From Butyrivibrio sp. (GTDB lineage: Bacteria; Bacillota; Clostridia; Lachnospirales; Lachnospiraceae): DNA of 64,000 nt. Below, in pieces: positions 63,756 through 64,000 of this stretch. Both the position numbers and the translations under genes were made by a program. Location of the stretch: assembly GCF_017433805.1 (NCBI RefSeq), contig NZ_JAFRGN010000033.1, positions 62,001 to 126,000 on the forward strand, written 5' to 3'. The stretch's first letter is position 1, and every line of letters starts with the position of its first letter. Below the pieces are notes generated by a model. That model ran no database searches. It had not been told where the DNA came from and saw only the letters and a list, made by a program, of their open reading frames with translations.

Positions 63756-64000
63756 ATGAAAGAAACACAGACACTATTTGACACAGTTAAGGGAAACCTG
63801 GGGACATTCCTGGCTCTGGTACTTCTGGTTGTAGGAGCAATTGCTATCACAGTAGTTGCTGAGAAGATCGCCAGCAAGAGAGAGAAAGAGCTGACAGGAA
63901 GATGCGAGGCAATGTTCAGCATCAGAAGAATTGCTATTATCGGAGTATTCTCCGCTATATCTTTTGTCCTTATGTTAATCGAGTTCCCACTTCCATTCGC
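63756..64000 (+). CDS. ribU: RibU-type riboflavin ECF transporter S component, 3'-truncated
   Basis: The first 81 codons are in the window and the frame is open at base 64000. AAGGAG lies five bases before the ATG. The visible part has an extra N-terminal helix (~residues 16-34), a charged loop, and then IIGVFSAISFVLMLIEFPLPF, the helix-1 signature of RibU proteins, which bind riboflavin for energy-coupling factor transporters. Control by the FMN riboswitch supports the assignment. Confidence 0.88.
   Translation, partial: MKETQTLFDTVKGNLGTFLALVLLVVGAIAITVVAEKIASKREKELTGRCEAMFSIRRIAIIGVFSAISFVLMLIEFPLPF

Noticed and set aside
63472-63774. Reverse-strand frames over the riboswitch leader
   Set aside because: They overlap the RFN element, its terminator and the HD-GYP promoter and have no start signals.

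Overview
The window reads as chromosomal DNA of a Firmicute, most likely a Lachnospiraceae member close to Butyrivibrio. This is inferred from moderately AT-rich DNA with strong AGGAG-type ribosome binding sites, sigma-A promoters with extended -10 boxes, an FMN riboswitch before a RibU-type transporter, and many cell-surface genes of types common in that family. No rRNA, tRNA, CRISPR array or complete insertion sequence was recognised.

Region 1 (1-32272) is a very large envelope glycan locus. It runs from a 5'-truncated Wzy-like polymerase and an initiating phosphoglycosyltransferase through a UDP-glucuronate 4-epimerase, several GT2 transferases (three with C-terminal membrane helices, as in polyprenyl-phosphate sugar synthases), a DegT aminotransferase, GT-C-like membrane proteins, a radical SAM protein and a Wzx-like flippase. 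A convergent SGNH lipoprotein follows, then a second run with a flavoprotein, a GtrB-like GT2, two MBOAT acyltransferases each followed by an SGNH-like partner, uridine kinase, a DUF6077-like gene split by one in-frame stop, LicD, a cytidylyltransferase fused to a CobD/HisC-like PLP enzyme, an ornithine cyclodeaminase-like protein and a pair of small EamA/ArnE-F-like transporters. Together they suggest a glycan that is O-acylated and decorated with a phospho-amino-alcohol.

Region 2 (32273-33846) is an islet unlike its neighbours. It has a ~62-bp periodic array of alternating TGCATC/GATGCA hexamers, several inverted repeats and one PD-(D/E)XK-like gene of unknown role. A 1173-residue membrane-anchored GH25 muramidase with Ig-like domains follows.

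Region 3 (37427-57679) is a second polymer locus of the ABC-transporter type. It contains rfbB, rfbA and rfbC for dTDP-rhamnose (no rfbD in the window), a phosphoglucomutase-type enzyme, Wzm/Wzt, a methyltransferase-kinase resembling the WbdD chain terminator, six GT2-type transferases, a WcaJ-like initiating transferase and an LCP protein to attach the polymer to the wall.

Region 4 (57744-64000) is housekeeping and wall-related: a small (p)ppGpp synthetase, a structured intergenic segment, a tail-anchored coiled-coil protein, a LysM/G5/M23 peptidase, murA, a reverse-strand HD-GYP protein, and divergent from it an FMN riboswitch controlling a RibU gene cut by the window end. The HD-GYP and ribU promoters share one -35 box.
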